From assembly GCA_013180625.2 (NCBI GenBank), contig SNVD02015041.1, positions 33,293 through 97,292 on the forward strand: 64,000 nucleotides of DNA, given 5' to 3'. A program made the translations under genes and the position numbers. The notes under the pieces are model-generated. The model saw only the letters and a list, made by a program, of their open reading frames with translations, ran no database searches and had not been told where the DNA came from. This document shows, piece by piece, positions 21,168-34,130 of this stretch; positions within the stretch are counted from its first letter, which is position 1; every line of letters begins with the position of its first letter. The stretch comes from Boswellia sacra. Its lineage: Eukaryota; Streptophyta; Magnoliopsida; Sapindales; Burseraceae.

Positions 21168-22724
21168 TTCCCTTTCTACTCTTCCCTCTTTGAAGTTGAT
21201 TTCTTTACTTTCCCAGGTTATGGCTACTCCTTGGGCCACTAGAAAAGTGAAGGAATCGTACCACAAACTACTTATAGTGATCCTCAGGAAAAAGGGTCCT
21301 AAAGGTAGTAGTATGATGTCAACCTAGAGTTTAAGCAACCCTTCTATTAGTTGGGCTCTCTTAGACAGTGGGATTTTCTTTGAGAATGTTAATAGAGTAA
21401 ATAGATTAGGTTATGCAAAGTTGTGTAGGGGTTTTACTACCGATTTAGAGAAGGTAGACATTATGAACTGTTTATATACTAGTATTTCGGTTACATTTGT
21501 TTTTTTTTTTTTTTTGTTTATGGTTTTTTAAATTTTGGGTGAATTCTATAGGTGTTTGGCAAAGTGACAGAAGTGTTGCATTATAACCTTTGATCAAAGG
21601 GCATGAACGCTCTTAGCAAAGAGAACCACGAATTAAAATAGAAGTTTTTGATTGTTAGGACTTCAAATTTGCACCTGATGGGACTGGAGGTCAATTACTG
21701 ATTCTCGGAGTGATTTTCTCATGCTCCAATTGCTCTATAAGGAGTCCGCCCTAGTTCAGGGTTCTATGTTCACCAATTCCCAAATGCCTACTGATTAGCA
21801 AGTGTCTGTCGCAATTTGGGCAATCTGCCCATCTGTTTCTCATATACCCAAACACTTGAGGCCTGTTTAGGCCCCCTTTGATCCAAGTTATCTATTAATC
21901 TGTTTCTCCTATTCCTAAATGCTATGGGGTCTTTTTGGTCCCCCTTAATTTGGGCACTTTACATTTTATTTCTCTTATTCTTAAATGTTTTGGATTTGTT
22001 TAGGGCCTTTTAATTTGGGTATTCTATATTCTATTTTCCTTCACTAAAAATATTGTTAGTTTTTTCCCCTTTTCTTTGGGTTATTGAATAATACTGTGCT
22101 TTCCTTTCCTTTGGTAGGCGGTTTTTACGATTAAGGCGATGAACCCCTCAAATATGACGATTGAATGTCGGGGAATTATCATTGTTCAACCATCAGAGAG
22201 TAGGGCTAGTGGTCAAATTTCGATTACCAAAGATATTATTGGCAAGCCCGACTCCCATCCACCAATCAAAGCCAGAGTGAATCATTCTAAAATCACCCAT
22301 TCCAAGATCAAAGACACAATAGGGACTTCCTTTTTCAAGGTTTTAATGGGACTGAATCACATGCCTTTAATCAAAACTAATAGTGTCGTTATCCTGAAAC
22401 TAACGTAACATAGTTATCTTTGTCGTAGTTGTGGTTTTTTTGTAATCTGTACCCCCTTACTATTATTGAGTTAGACCAGATGTTGCACCCTCTTTTGTAA
22501 GGGTCAAAGGTGCCTATTATTGCTATTTAAGTTATATACCCTAATTCCATACGAAATAAAAAGGTGTTTTTATATTTATCTGTTTCTATTTCTATTCACT
22601 ACAATATTGCATGGCTAAATCTGTTAGTCTAGGATTTAAACCTAGAAATAATGCATATAGTTCATTGTGTTATCTTTGTTGTTTTGTTGTATAAGCATCA
22701 TTTCTTTACTTAACTGATTTTAGG
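21168..22724. other. No recognised gene
   Basis: An 89-codon ORF (22139-22408) rich in Ile, Lys and Ser matches no family I know. A T17 run lies at 21499-21515. The rest is anonymous. Confidence 0.35.
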
Positions 22725-23670
22725 GTTGATTTGCCCTGCACAAGAGGAACACCTGCCAACTTTTCTATTCGTTCCACATTCAATTATTTTCGTCCTAATT
22801 TTTGTTTTCATATAACTGTTTCAATATGGTTTTGCTTTGTAGAATAAAAGTACATACTAATTTCGATTACCTATTCAATTGTTCTTAAGTCGATCTGTTC
22901 TGTAATAAAAATTCACATGGCCATTCAGAGTAGTTGTGCTGAGGGTTGGGTTTGTTCTACAAAAGAGAAGCACGTACCCATCCATTTATTTCTCAGGGTA
23001 TAGGCTCGTTGTAAGCACGTTCTTACCCTTCCCTTTTTTAGGGGTTAGCTTGTTATAAGCATGACCCTATCCTTTTTTTTTCCCCTCATAGGTTAGGCTT
23101 GCTCCAATTGAGCACATACCCAGACTTTCTATTCTATTATCTGTTTTGAAATTAGGTTTGCCTATATAGGAGAGGAATCTTCTAACCTTTATCGTTTAAT
23201 TAACTTTTTTCAAGTTAGGTTAGCCCTACAAAAAGGAAGCGCTTATTAAACCTTTTGTTCAGATAACTATTTTTAGGGGCTTATAGGGTTTCCTATCTTT
23301 GTCATTCATATTTGTGTTCTAAGGATGGTCTTGGTCCCGCATTAAGAAGTCCTACCCACTCTTGTTATATTTTTAGCTGTCTTGAGAAACGGTTTGCTCT
23401 ACACAAGGAAGGCTTCTACCAAGTTCCATCATTCAATTGTTTATTAGTAGTCAAGGTTTGCCTTTTAATAGGCACTCTTTCACCTTATAGTTTATTTCTT
23501 TCTTTTCGGGTTGGTTTTGCCTTGCACGAGAGACACACGCACTGACCTTTTTTGTTTGATTTGTTTTGAGGTTAGGTTTGCCTTGTATGGAGAGGCACAA
23601 TACAACCTTTGCTGTTTAGTTATTGTCTAGAGGCTAGGTCTACCTCGTATAGGAGAGGCAAATTTTAACC
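22725..23670. repeat. Diverged tandem repeat, roughly 80-110 bp period
   Basis: About eight or nine degenerate units share the pattern GGTTxGGTTTGCC, then a purine-rich AGGAGAGGCAC-like block, then AACCTTT and a T-rich spacer. Clear units occur near 22727, 22940, 23042, 23090, 23150, 23213, 23505, 23569 and 23630. Units are too diverged for an exact count by eye. No ORF is conserved. Confidence 0.55.
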
Positions 23671-25030
23671 TTTACCATTTTGTTTACCATTTAGATATTG
23701 GATTTTTCTTGTGTGGGGCTTGTAAGAACCCGGTGTCAAATTTGAACACTTCAAGACCGTAGAATAGCCTCAAAAACCAAGATCTTATGAACATACACTT
23801 CAAAATTTTGATTTGCTTTCTACACTTCAGTTTCTATATATGTCTGAAAACTACTTAAACAAGATGGGTCGGCATCTTAAAATCATTGGACTATGAATGA
23901 TGAACAGTGACATCTAAATCGTATTAAGTGAACAGTGTTGCATAAACAGTAACAGCTTGTTTTGTTTATTTTAACTATTGCAACACTGACCTAACTCATC
24001 CTTTTATGTCTCTGTTAATACATGTCCAATTTTGACTACTAACCCTAATCTTATTAGGTTTAGTGTAACTAATTTTCTAGGCTTCTAGGACTAGTAGTCC
24101 TAGTTGTATAAGAATTTAATCTCATTAAATCTTTAATTGGGCTTTTAACATTTAATTAGGTCCAACTCAATTTTTGTGTAAGCTTTTAATTAATCATATT
24201 AATTATAAGTCAATTAATCATATTAATTAAATTAGTCTAAACAATCAATTATTTAATTAATTTGATTAATTAAATAATGAGCTCATTTACTAATCAAATA
24301 TATTTAATTTAATACGTAGGCTTTATTCTCTTGTAAACACTATTTAAATAATTAATTTCTTTTAATACCTAGGCTTTATTCTGTAATAAACCCAATTAAA
24401 TTAAATAATTAATTTCTCAAGTCTAATCCTTGTTCAGACAATTTATATCAGCTACTCAGGTGATCTTGATGGACATATTTAATAACAAGTTCCAACAAAT
24501 TTAACCCAATGCCTTGTTATCTCATAACTATAATAGGTCCCACCTATTAATTTTGATCCATTCCACTATAAGTCCAAAGCTGTACTCTTGAATTAAATAC
24601 TCTTTATAGAAAGCTTAATAGTTTAATCTGATTAAATTATTTCTTTAAACCCTATCTATTGAGCATCGGGTTTACATAATTACCCTTCATGTAATACCAC
24701 TAATTAGAGCTAGATATGATTTATGGTATTATCCCTCCAATTACATCTTGAGCCCTTGATACCAATTTTACACCATTCAAATGAATTGAGATTTATTAAG
24801 ATAAATCTTAGTTCAATGAACAACTTTCATTAAACACTCGGCCAAGATTCTCTTAGATAAAAGCTTATAAAACCATCAAGGTTGAATCTTGCAATCCTTT
24901 CGAAGTCATGAATTCCATATCTATGATATAGTGTCTACTAGCATACAAATCTTACAATCCCAACTAATCAAGGTATTGACCTTACTCTTTTAGATCGCAT
25001 TTTTTATTATAGTTAAAGACCATAGCCTAT
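23671..25030. other. AT-rich sequence without recognised gene
   Basis: Starts with TGTAAGAACCCGGTGTC at 23729, which could be an LTR start, but no partner end was identified. The region 24180-24420 is very AT-rich with TTAATTAA palindromes. Confidence 0.35.
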
Positions 25031-25035
25031 ATACT

Positions 25036-26443
25036 TGTTTACGCCCAAAATATACCGCGGTTATTACAGTATAAGTTGAGGTGTCGAATCCACAAGGATG
25101 CTTTCGACAAAAGAGGTTACTAAAACAAAAATACTAAAAAGATAATAAACACATAAAATTTAACTTGGTTATAAAGAGACTACAATGCATAATAATTGGA
25201 AGCAATCGATGGTAATTAAGAGATAAGGCATCGAGAATCACTTATATGTTTTGTAAATCTAATCCTCACTTGATTCAACAATTATAACTCAATTGAAAGT
25301 TTCACATTCCAAAAAATCAATCGAAAAATATGTATCATAAAGCATAATTGATAAACACATATATTTGATATGCATAAACTTTTTACAAGCAATATTTACC
25401 AACAAAGTTCATCCTTACAAGTTATCTAAGAGAGACAATATATCAATTGACAATATTGTAGTAAAAGATTAACTCATAAAACGAAACTACTAGTAACAAT
25501 TATAATTCAACACGAATCACATGAAGAAAGCATAATTGAATTTCTATGAAATTGAGAATTATAATTTCTAGATTAAAGAGAAATCACAAGATGAGAAAGA
25601 GTTTAACACATGAACAAATATACGAACTTTATAAACCTTGAGGAAGAATCAAAGTAGAGAAATAGATAAACTACACGTACAAGTTCATCTCTAGCCTTAC
25701 CAAGAGTTCTAACCTAACTTACAATTCATTCCTATCATTTCAAAAAAGAAAATACAAGAGAGAATTGTAATATACAATGATATAATAGAATCCAAAGGAT
25801 TTTTCTCCTCTCCCATTCAACTCCTCAAGTTGTCCTTATATAGGTGATTAAATGGAACTATTTTAGTATGAACCAATCTTCCACATTTTCGGCCACCAAA
25901 CCTTCCACCAACTTGCAGCACATTTTTAGCTACCAAAACAATTGAATAAGGCTTTGTGGAAAACATGAAAGTTGTAGCTTTTTGTCTCATCTTTCCATAG
26001 GCACTAGATTCATGCAATTTGGACAATTCTTTTATGAGATATGGTCAAAATACTGAACATTGGTTGGGCTAAACAACAACTACAGTTCAGTTTTGTTGTG
26101 TCTCAATTTTGGCCCATCAAATGTTGGATTTGGGCTTTTGATTGTTCTTCAACTTTGTGTAGAATTGGGTCATGTTGCCCTAGGTTCAAGAATCTCTTCA
26201 TTTTGATTTATAGATTAAGAGTTATGTCTATTTTATTAAACCTGCACAAAGATTTCTATTAATCACAATTTAATGACAACACTTTATTTCAAGATAAAGA
26301 CTAAAAAAAATGCAAAAGAAATGAAACAAATGTAAAAGAGGCATAAGCAAAATAATTATGCTAAAATATCATAAAATTTTTACAATATTGACCAATTAGC
26401 ATTAATTATTTATGCTTAAAAGTGTATTTTCATGCATTTATCA
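25036..26443 (-). mobile_element. Solo LTR, gypsy-like
   Basis: 1408 bp flanked by a perfect TSD ATACT (25031-25035 and 26444-26448). Reading on the minus strand it starts TGATAAATGCATG and ends GGGCGTAAACA. No internal region or second LTR is present, so it most likely arose by LTR-LTR recombination. The orientation call rests on TGATAAATGCATG resembling the starts of gypsy LTRs; both ends are TG/CA. Confidence 0.8.
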
Positions 26444-26448
26444 ATACT

Positions 26449-28490
26449 AGAGGTACGAAATGCCTTTAGTGCTCTGGTGTAGAAATTCACATTCGATTAT
26501 AGTATTTCTTCCACATGGATAATATCTACATGTAATGTTCAATGCAGCCATAATGCACAAGTGTCTTTATCCTTAAGTCTCCACTTCAAATGGTTAGAGA
26601 CTCACCATTTTCCTATTGAAGACAAACATTATAACAACCTTATCAAAACAAAGCGACCAGTTTTTATTTATAAGTCGTGAAATAGTTTTGACCTATGTCA
26701 AAGTTATATATCTCAAATATATCTCATACATACAAAAACTTTGTCATTGATATAGTCACACTTGCATAATTTATAAATAATAACTTTTATTCATTTATAA
26801 CAATAATGTTTACATATTACAGAAAAACACCTATACTCTTAAGGCAGATCTCTTTTTCAATAGACATTGGAGAATGAAATTTTTGCAATATTACTTATCT
26901 GTAACAAAGCAACAGAGTAAGGACATGGAGAAGATACAATCTCGCTTGATTGTCTGAATCTTCTTCCGTTTGATTGTCATCCTTATCATCCTAATTCATT
27001 TTAATACACCACTCATTTTATCTTTGTTAAGCATGTTATGAGTAGGGTTTCATCCTGTCAAAGCGTTTACAACCACGACACTGTGTCAAAGCCTCTTTCG
27101 AAAATTAAAGGAACACAAACAAGCCATAGGCATGTCTAGAGAATGGAGTCGCTACCTAATTTTCTATTGAGAAAATGGATGATGACAATCTGATCCCTTA
27201 CTTCGGGACCTAAACTACCATTATCCTTTCAGAGATAGGTTCCAAAAGTTAGGTATGAGTTATTCGGTCGTCCGAATCTAAATCTGGCCTCTATTAGGGT
27301 ATATCAAATAAAAATAGTTTGAATTTATTACATAGTCCACTTAAATTGTTCGTTTAATGCACACATCTCTAATTTTATCTTCATTAAAATATGTGATATA
27401 TATTCAACCAATAACAATTGTATATTCATACATAGAAGGAGGTGATGAAAAAAGATTACATTTCCTTACAAACATAGGGAATAAGGGGATAAGATTACAT
27501 CAATTGTTATTTAACAAATAATGTAAACTACTTCTAGCACTTCAAATATCATATTCATTCATTCATTCATTCATAATATTCATAGCATATTCATGCATAT
27601 TAAGCATTCGATTCGATATTTGATAAATAAGGAATTCCTCACCACCATATGTGAGTCTATTCCACGTTTATTAAGCCTCTACATGCATATTCATACATTC
27701 ATTTAATTATTCTAAGTGATGGTCCTTCACCATCAATGTGAGTCCACTATCACTTCATGGTATCATTCAATCATACTTCTAAACATGAAAATTATTTATT
27801 AAAATTCTAGACAAAGCCATAAACTAAAATCATGGTAATTCTACCTAGGTTTGATAAATTCTATCATGATAATTCTACCTAATCAAGATAATTTTATCAT
27901 GACATTCTAGCCTAAGCAGGGCAATTCTAGCCTATTTATAGTAATTGTAGTGAATCATGGTATTTCTAGCCTAACTCAATCAATCAAAGCAAAACATAGC
28001 TATTCTAGCCCAATTTAAGCAATTAAAGATAAACATGGTAATTTTTGCCTATTCTATGCTAGTTCCTAGCATACTCTCAAAACATTATTAAATCTAAATC
28101 CTAATCATGATTCTACTCATGTGCTATTAAACATGATTCTAAGCATTCGCAAAGAAAATAAACTCCTAGCATGATTCTAAATAAGGAAGAAAAAGTAGAC
28201 TTACCTCAACACGCTTATCCACCTCATAAAACAAACAAGGATTTGAATAATTCATAATAATCCTAACATGCTTCTAAGCATCAAAATAACTCTTAAACAT
28301 ACTTATTCTAAGCATAAACAAACCTAAACATGCTTATTCTAAAGCAAGAAAATTAAAGAAGAAAAGAGAATAAAGAAGAGAGAACTGTTCTCAAGATGTA
28401 CCTTTTTCGAGTTTTGAGCAATAAGAACGCCTAAAAAATTTTTAAACTAGAAAAGATTCCTTGGATTCTCAATTAGAGAAAGAGAGAGAG

Positions 28491-28526
<36 letters not shown>

Positions 28527-29163
28527 TCTTGATGGGAGTGAAAATAAGGAGGAGGAGGGTTTATATAGTTGAGGGTGAAAGTTGAAAAAGGAAGCAAAAA
28601 ACAAAAAAGGAAGGATTTTAAAGAGATTTTCAAAAAATAAGGGGGAAGTGTCGGCCAAATATGGGAGGACCACTAGCCAACTGTGGGAGGACCTCTGGCC
28701 GATGGTGGGACAGCGGGTCGATGTTTCCCCTCCCATCAAACCCCCATGTTTCTTCTTTTCTCAATGCAATCCTCCTTCGACTATCATCTGTTCGATCACA
28801 TGTAACTCTTAGAACTCAACTCCGATTTGTGATCTATAAAATTCTATGAAAACTAGACATCGGTAGCTTCATAACGGTATATGATCATCATTAGATGCCT
28901 TCTAGATTAATTTTTGTGATTTTTCAAAATCATGTATCATTTTTCAAAGCTTTTTTATCGGTTTCTTCTAGACTCTCTTCTCTTTGCATCCAGAGCCACT
29001 TCGATCATTTCCATTGCTTGACATTCATCTTTATTTCATCATCAAACCTAAAAAATCTAGTGTCTACAACTATTATTTTTCTTGTTACTAAGCCAAGAAT
29101 GAGATGGTTTTTTGTTCTACAACTCTGTTGAAAGTTATATCATTCCCATGGACGACACTAGTT
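26449..29163. other. No recognised gene; contains a GA microsatellite
   Basis: AT-rich and repeat-like. 27540-27580 has a CATT microsatellite. 27830-28060 repeats a TAATTCTAGCCTA-like motif. 28493-28521 is a pure GA run that creates leucine/serine-rich spurious ORFs on the minus strand. 28640-28720 has an imperfect repeat of GGGAGGACC. No protein homology was recognised. Confidence 0.5.
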
Positions 29164-29744
29164 AAAGGAACCAAAAATTGCTCCATAAATCAGGGTTGGG
29201 TTACTAGCTTATCTTGACTACATGACTCAATAATAGCCCAGCAAGCTTAGTCTTACTCCTTGACAACATGACTTCTCCAAGAAAGGTGGGGTGTGTACTT
29301 GCGAAGAGACTCTAATGCCAAAGTCAGGTTCCCGAAGTGGATTAGATAATTAGAGTATAATGAACAGAAAATAATCAATAGGAAAATCATGCAAGAGGTT
29401 GTAAACAATCAACAAATTTTTTCAGAAACAAGAAGATGAATAGAGACGTGAATAGGGAGAGCTTTCCTAGCCCTTTTTTTTTGTGTGTATTGGTCTGTGT
29501 AATCTGAATAGTCTAAGAGGTTGTATCTTGCTTTTTCTTTTAATGGCCACCCTCGAGCTTTCCCCCACCTACCATCTTGCTGCCTGTTTTGGGCTACCAC
29601 CTATCATTTTTCTTTCATCTTTTGGGATCTCTCCTTGCGGAAGCGCCACCTCCATCCTCCAATCACGTTTTGTAGCTCCCAATCCTTCTTACATTCACTG
29701 CGCAAAGTTCTTCCTCCTCATTCCCTTCTAGCCTCTCTAGATTA
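29164..29744 (+). repeat. Dispersed repeat, copy 2, left half
   Basis: Matches 13177-13786. It ends at TCTAGATTA, where the CACTA element begins. The right half resumes at 53537. Confidence 0.75.
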
Positions 29745-29880
29745 CACTACAAGAAGGCTGGGCTTATACTGTGCCCATTTAAGGCAATTTTTAAAAACCG
29801 CAATAAATGGCCCACACACAAATCTATTTATGGCAGTTTTGGAACCGTATTTTAAATGGGCCAAAAAAACCCCAAAATAA
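29745..29880. repeat. CACTA left terminus and subterminal region
   Basis: Terminal CACTACAAGAAGG followed by a subterminal region with TTAAGGCAATTTTTAAAAACCG and GGCAGTTTTGGAACCG, likely transposase-binding repeats. Confidence 0.75.
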
Positions 29881-30020
29881 TTTTGCCCTAACAACGTGAA
29901 TTTTGCATCAACTTCTTTCAATCTCCCTCTCATCTCTCTCGCGTTTTCTCCCTACTTGAATTGAAACCTTATATCGCATCTCACCTTTGTCTTCCCTGCT
30001 TTTAACCCATTTCCTCTCTC

Positions 30021-30652
30021 ATGCTAATTGATTGCTTTCTTCCCTGTTTTAGACTTGCCTTTCTCTGCCAAGCTTTTTGCTTGTTTTGGAGTTACATTCT
30101 CTCCGCCAAGCCGAGCATCTTCAAGACTAGAAGAGCGACTCGACCAGCCAACTCTAACTCGACCAACTCCTCTATTGAGTTTACCAAACCCGACTTGCCT
30201 AAGAAGAGTAATAAGGCAGAACCAGCTGCTAAGAGAAAGAAGGAAGAACGTCAAAAGCGAGGAGACCGTTGTGGACCATTTATCCGACGAAAGGTGAGTG
30301 TTATAATGTGCTAATCTTACAACCTCCGCAAGGGAACTTTGAGCCACATGTCTTCAACCGCATCGAGGAAGATTGTGGCGAGGGATGTGGTGATGTAGGA
30401 GGAGATGACGCTCTCTGTGGAGGATTCTGCGCTTGTGAATCGTGGTTGAGGAGAGTGAGAAAGAGTGCAGACAAGGAGTGGGCTCCAGTGAAGGCTACTG
30501 TGAAGAAAGGAGAGGGTAGTAGAGCTCTATCTCCTTCGACTGACTTTGAGGTGTTACTGGGTGGAAAGACATCTTTGATGATAAAAAATATTTTTAACCA
30601 ATTTGAGTATGTTCAAATCTCATTCTTGTTTTTGTTTTTACATGTTTTTTAG
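30021..30652 (+). other. Possible transcribed CACTA 5' region, product unknown
   Basis: Overlapping ORFs in all three frames. One frame (30087-30296) encodes a Lys/Arg-rich stretch (EPAAKRKKEERQKRGD) ending in AAAGGTGAGTG, a good splice donor. GC content is above the surroundings. It could be a captured gene fragment or a CACTA leader exon. No family recognised. Confidence 0.3.
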
Positions 30653-31520
30653 TTTCGTTTATGTTATGTAATCGCTTTGTGTATCTACGTATTTGTGTAG
30701 CTTTGAAACTTGACTAAGCAAATAGGATTTTTGAATAGAGATGTTAGAAAATAGGATTTTAGTGTACACTTAATTCATTGTTATAGCTCTTATCCTATTT
30801 TTTCTTTATTCATAAGGTTTTGGTTTTATTATTGTTGATGGAAACTCAATTCTTCTTTAATTTGTTTCATTTTTCTTTGTTAGATTTCGTTAGTTTCAAA
30901 ACTGGGTAGCAGAGCAAGGTTTTATTTTGTGCATTTTATTTTCAGCAAAGGTATTATTCTGGATTTATATACAAATCTTTTATAGTATCATTATGGTGTG
31001 TATGTGATAGATTTGTGCATGAGTTTTAACTGTACGCTTTATGTGTATATAACTAAGTTAATTTCAGTCCTCAAACTTGCCCAGTCTACCGCCTTTGTTA
31101 TCATCCCTACTCTTTTCAATAGTTTCAATTGCCTATAAGCTATGTATCTCTCTCATTTCAAAAAAAAAAATCATAGAATGATAATGGAAATGTAAGTTGG
31201 TTTAATATCTATCAGTCAGCTAGCTAGGAGATATCTGTTGTGTTCTTGAGTGAGCTTGTTAGGTCAGGTTGATGAAAGATGGATTTGTGAACTATGAGCT
31301 AGTTTTGGAATTGTTCTCCCCAAAAAATAGTCAACTTCTAAATTAATAATGGCTCATTTTCTAGCCATTATAATTGATCTTTTTTTCCCTTTCAAATGCT
31401 AAGTTTGATACTCTTTGCTAAAATTATTTGCCATCATTCCATCATCTTTTAAGGAAAGCTTTCATTGTATAAATATTCAGGGACATTCTAGTTGATTTGA
31501 CACTTTGTTTCCACTCGCAG
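30653..31520. other. No recognised gene
   Basis: T-rich, intron-like sequence ending in a CAG splice acceptor at 31518-31520. Confidence 0.35.
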
Positions 31521-31592
31521 AGATCTCAGTTTTAACAAACTAAGTGGAGTAATTCCAGAGTCCTTCCAAGGTCTATTAGATGCAAAATACAT
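31521..31592 (+). pseudogene. Single LRR exon of a receptor-like kinase, captured by CACTA
   Basis: Bounded by an acceptor (CTCGCAG) and donor (GTAAGC), exactly 72 bp, open in one frame as DLSFNKLSGVIPESFQGLLD followed by AKY. This is a leucine-rich repeat with the LxxNxLxGxIP core. LRR receptor kinases of the LRR-VIII-2 type have one 24-residue repeat per 72-bp exon with the same phase (family knowledge). No other exon of the kinase was found near it. It is probably a transduplicated genomic fragment, since intron borders are kept. Function unlikely. Confidence 0.7.
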
Positions 31593-33780
31593 GTAAGCAA
31601 TTTATTTATGAATCTGAATTTTCTTTACCAAAACAGTGATAACCATTTTCCAATGACTACAGAACAATTTCCAATATGTTTTGAGTGGAATTATTATCTT
31701 GATCAGCTGGAAAAGAAGTTCTAAACAAAGTTACTATTATACCAGTTCAAGTTGATTATATATATGGTTGAGTTGAAAATTCTTAGCTTATAAGACTTTA
31801 AATATGCTGAACAAGCCAATCATATGGTCAAAATAATCTTGACAGAAGATACAGTATGTTGGACTTTTGATGTGATGCTCAAGACAATTTACACTGTGAA
31901 TCTGAATAGCCTGCACGCATCTCAAAATGATGTTGATAAATGGCTTGCGACAAAGCCTTTTTAGGATCACTAACAAAAGTATATGGAGTCAACCAAAACA
32001 ACTGAGAATTTTAGTTAGATTTGATAAAATACTTTCCTTTAAATAAATACATTCGAGAGCCAAATTTCTAACTTGTGTGTGATACTAAATTGTCTCAATT
32101 TAAAGCAAAACACTGAGAGGGGTATGTTTTCTTGATAATTTTGTGAATTTTAGTTTATCACTTATTGAGCTTATTAGCATCATTTATGTTTGATTTTGTT
32201 GATCCATTGATGTGTCAGTCAGTTCTCTTCTCTTTCATTCTCCATATTTTTATTGTCTTAATTCCTCTCTATTAAGCGTAGTAGCCTTAATAGTACAGAC
32301 ATCGAGTTGTTGTTGTAATGAGGTACTTCGACTGTTCTTTTCCGTTTGCTTCCTCGGAAAATTTCTGGATCCTGTTATTTATGATGGTTAGATGTGCAAA
32401 ACTTAGCTTAACTATCCTTAATTGTTTGCTTGTTTGTGAACTGATCCTACTTAATTTAATTTAAGTCTCTTAATTATTATTAATTTACTGCTTAATTATT
32501 TAATCTGTAGCTTACTATCAAGCCTGATTTTGAGCATCCTCAACAACTTCAATTATGGTAAAAAGCTGTTCTGCTTTGCTTTGAATTAAAATTGAAGTAG
32601 TCTTATTTTATTTGCATTGTGTTGTTAGTGCATGCTGATATTCTTTGCAAATTTGTTCAAACCTTGTTACTGTTTGAAATATTTACTGTCATTTCTTTTG
32701 TGCTAACTGTTAGATACAAATTTTTTCGTATTAGAAAAGTAAAAAGTGATTATATTTTTTTTCTAGAAGAGAATATTAATGTAGACTTTAGCTTGGAAAT
32801 ACTTGAACAAGGTAAAAGTATAGCAGTAAAAAGTGAATAATTTACCAGTGGAAGAAGTTATTGAATGTAGCCTTTAATTTAATTTAAATTTGGTTAACAA
32901 GAGAAGATTACAAAAAAAGAGAAGTGGATAATGTCTTTGTGGAATAAGGTAGTGAAAGTAGATTCTGTAGTAGAAGTCAATGAACAAAAGAAAGGCAGAA
33001 GAATTTCTGAGAAAAAAAAAATTTGTGAAGTAGTTATAAGAAAGAGTATGCAAACTAGTCTATTTTGCACAACATAACTATTTGGTTTCTGAAATCCAAT
33101 ACAGAAAAAAAATTAGACGAGATGGTTCAACTAATCTGTAGCCAACTAGTGAATTATAGTAATGTGATTAAAATAATTACATAAATATATACAATTTAAT
33201 GGCTCATAATCTTCGCACATAGTGGCATCGGTATGTGTAAGTTATGTGCACATGATATGTCTTTGACTTAGTTTTTGATGAATTTGAATCTTTCGTTAGG
33301 ATAAGCTTATTGTTCTTAGCCAAAAAATCTCTCTCATAATCGCTTTCTGCATATAATTATTTTAGTAAAAGTTTATCACAAAATTTACAAATTAAAATAA
33401 TTTCGGCAATATTAACTAAAACTATACAGAAGATCATAACAGTCAACTTTTTTTTTGTTAAACAAAAGGTCTATAATGCATCATCCTAGCTGTAACATCA
33501 TTTAAAAAATTTAATAAAATCATTTCGCTTATATACTATTTTATATTTCATGCATGTATGGGATATGATTAAATGAAAGCGAAAATACGAATATAAAAGA
33601 TTAAATATTTAATAAAAAAAGAGTAATTAAAAAACCTATTTGGGATAAAGAGGTCAACGTCTCATGCAGCCATAATGTACTTCTATCTCTCCTAGTAGTC
33701 CCAACATAATTGATATTTTATGTATAGATCATATAATATGAATAAGACTAAACTTGTAAATTAAATTTGTTTTATAGGAC
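31593..33780. other. CACTA interior, no recognised gene
   Basis: AT-rich. 32619-32840 is open for 73 codons, unrecognised. 32514-32562 could be another small captured exon (KPDFEHPQQLQLW before GTAAAA), low confidence. Confidence 0.35.
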
Positions 33781-33789
33781 TTTGTAAGC

Positions 33790-34130
33790 TCTAAGCCCAA
33801 CCAGCCAAAAAAGGACAAAACAATCTATTTAAACAAGCCCATACTTAGCCAAAACAAGATAAAGCAGCCATTTAGACCAGCCCACGCTTAGCCAAAATAG
33901 GACAAAAGCAGCCCAACCAACCCACACTTAGCCAAAAAGGACCAACCAGCCCACACTTAGCCAAAACAAGACAAAAGCAGCCCAACCAGCCCATACTTAG
34001 CCAAAACAAGACAAAAGCAGCCCAACCAGCCCACACTTAGCTAAAACAGGACAAAAGCAACCCAACCAGCCCACACTTAGCCAAAAAGGACCAACCAGCC
34101 CACACTTAGTCAAAAAAGGACAAAGTAGCC
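33790..34130. repeat. Short CA-rich tandem repeat
   Basis: About six copies of a 35-57-bp motif CCAACCAGCCCACACTTAGC followed by CAAAACAGGACAAAAGCAGC. It is the terminal piece of the larger units that follow. Confidence 0.75.

Noticed and set aside
23729..27120. A full-length LTR retrotransposon beginning TGTAAGAACCCGG
   Set aside because: I could not find a second matching LTR, PBS or coding region; only the solo LTR inside it is supported.
28473..28812. Leu/Ser-rich minus ORF and opposite plus ORFs
   Set aside because: The GA microsatellite and a short GGGAGGACC repeat keep frames open; no domain is present.
33790..34130. CRISPR-like array of short repeats
   Set aside because: Spacing is irregular, the spacers are themselves repeats, and the context is a plant CACTA transposon. 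It is a CA-rich tandem repeat.
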